A stretch of DNA of 7,382 bases from CAZJYI01 sp964550025 (lineage in GTDB: Bacteria; Verrucomicrobiota; Kiritimatiellia; UBA8416; CAYOBW01), in NCBI GenBank assembly GCA_964550025.1, contig CAZJYI010000313.1, forward strand, positions 1 to 7,382, given 5' to 3'. A program made the position numbers and the translations under genes. The notes beneath the pieces were generated by a model. The model did not search any database. It was not told the DNA's origin and saw only the letters and a program-made list of their open reading frames with translations. Shown here piece after piece: positions 7,328-7,382 of the stretch. The first letter of the stretch is position 1; each line of letters starts with the position of its first letter.

Positions 7328-7382
7328 TGGAGCCCATGAGCGGGATTGAACCGCTGACCTCATCCTTACCAAGGATGTGCTC
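7328..7382 (-). tRNA. thrT: tRNA-Thr (anticodon GGT), 5' end outside the window
   Basis: The minus strand shows the 3' part of a tRNA: the last 4 nt of the D stem (GAGC), an anticodon stem CATCC/GGATG with loop TTGGTAA (anticodon GGT, reading ACC), a variable loop, a T stem AGCGG/CCGCT with loop TTCAATC, the 3' acceptor strand CATGGGC, a discriminator T and an encoded CCA (7328-7330). The 5' acceptor strand and most of the D arm lie past the right edge. A tRNA-Thr directly upstream of tuf matches the thrT-tufB arrangement of E. coli and suggests shared transcription. Confidence 0.95.

Overview
This window is a GC-rich bacterial chromosomal segment in which every recognisable gene lies on the minus strand, so transcription runs from high to low coordinates. 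It carries the conserved translation/transcription cluster tRNA-Thr – tuf – rpmG – tRNA-Trp – secE – nusG – rplK – rplA – rplJ – rplL – rpoB. This is core housekeeping DNA. I see no mobile element, CRISPR array, phage gene or unknown accessory system.

Layout in transcription order: the 3' part of tRNA-Thr(GGT) at the right edge; a 70-nt leader with a near-perfect Shine-Dalgarno sequence; tuf (EF-Tu, 402 aa); a strong GC hairpin; rpmG (L33, 50 aa); tRNA-Trp(CCA); a roughly 105-nt spacer containing a perfect 14-bp palindrome; secE (69 aa, single membrane span); nusG (183 aa); rplK (L11, 141 aa); an 88-nt spacer with a foldable two-helix element; rplA (L1, 227 aa from the chosen start); an 18-nt gap; rplJ (L10, 171 aa); a small hairpin; rplL (L7/L12, 148 aa with an unusual acidic N-terminal extension); and rpoB, whose first 845 codons are present before the gene runs off the left edge. 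Intergenic gaps are 7 to 106 nt and no stretch of 300 bases lacks a gene. The two tRNAs are probably cut from the same polycistronic transcripts as the mRNAs.

The genes act together in making and elongating proteins and in transcription. EF-Tu brings aminoacyl-tRNA to the ribosome. L11, L10 and L7/L12 build the GTPase-associated centre and stalk that EF-Tu contacts, and L1 forms the E-site stalk. NusG links RNA polymerase (RpoB is its beta subunit) to elongation factors or the ribosome. SecE is an essential part of the SecYEG translocon.

Taxonomy is uncertain. EF-Tu lacks the usual bacterial EKARGITI-type switch I sequence and has a longer variant containing RRDATKILTIATSHVEY, and RpoB begins MAERISFGKLEEVIDPPDL. 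From memory these resemble proteins of the Planctomycetota/Verrucomicrobiota/Lentisphaerota/Kiritimatiellota (PVC) assemblage, but this is a low-confidence inference. The points most worth a second look are the EF-Tu switch I and G5 changes, the extended L7/L12 with a possible internal start, the L33 zinc site missing its fourth cysteine, and candidate ribosomal-protein autoregulatory RNA elements.
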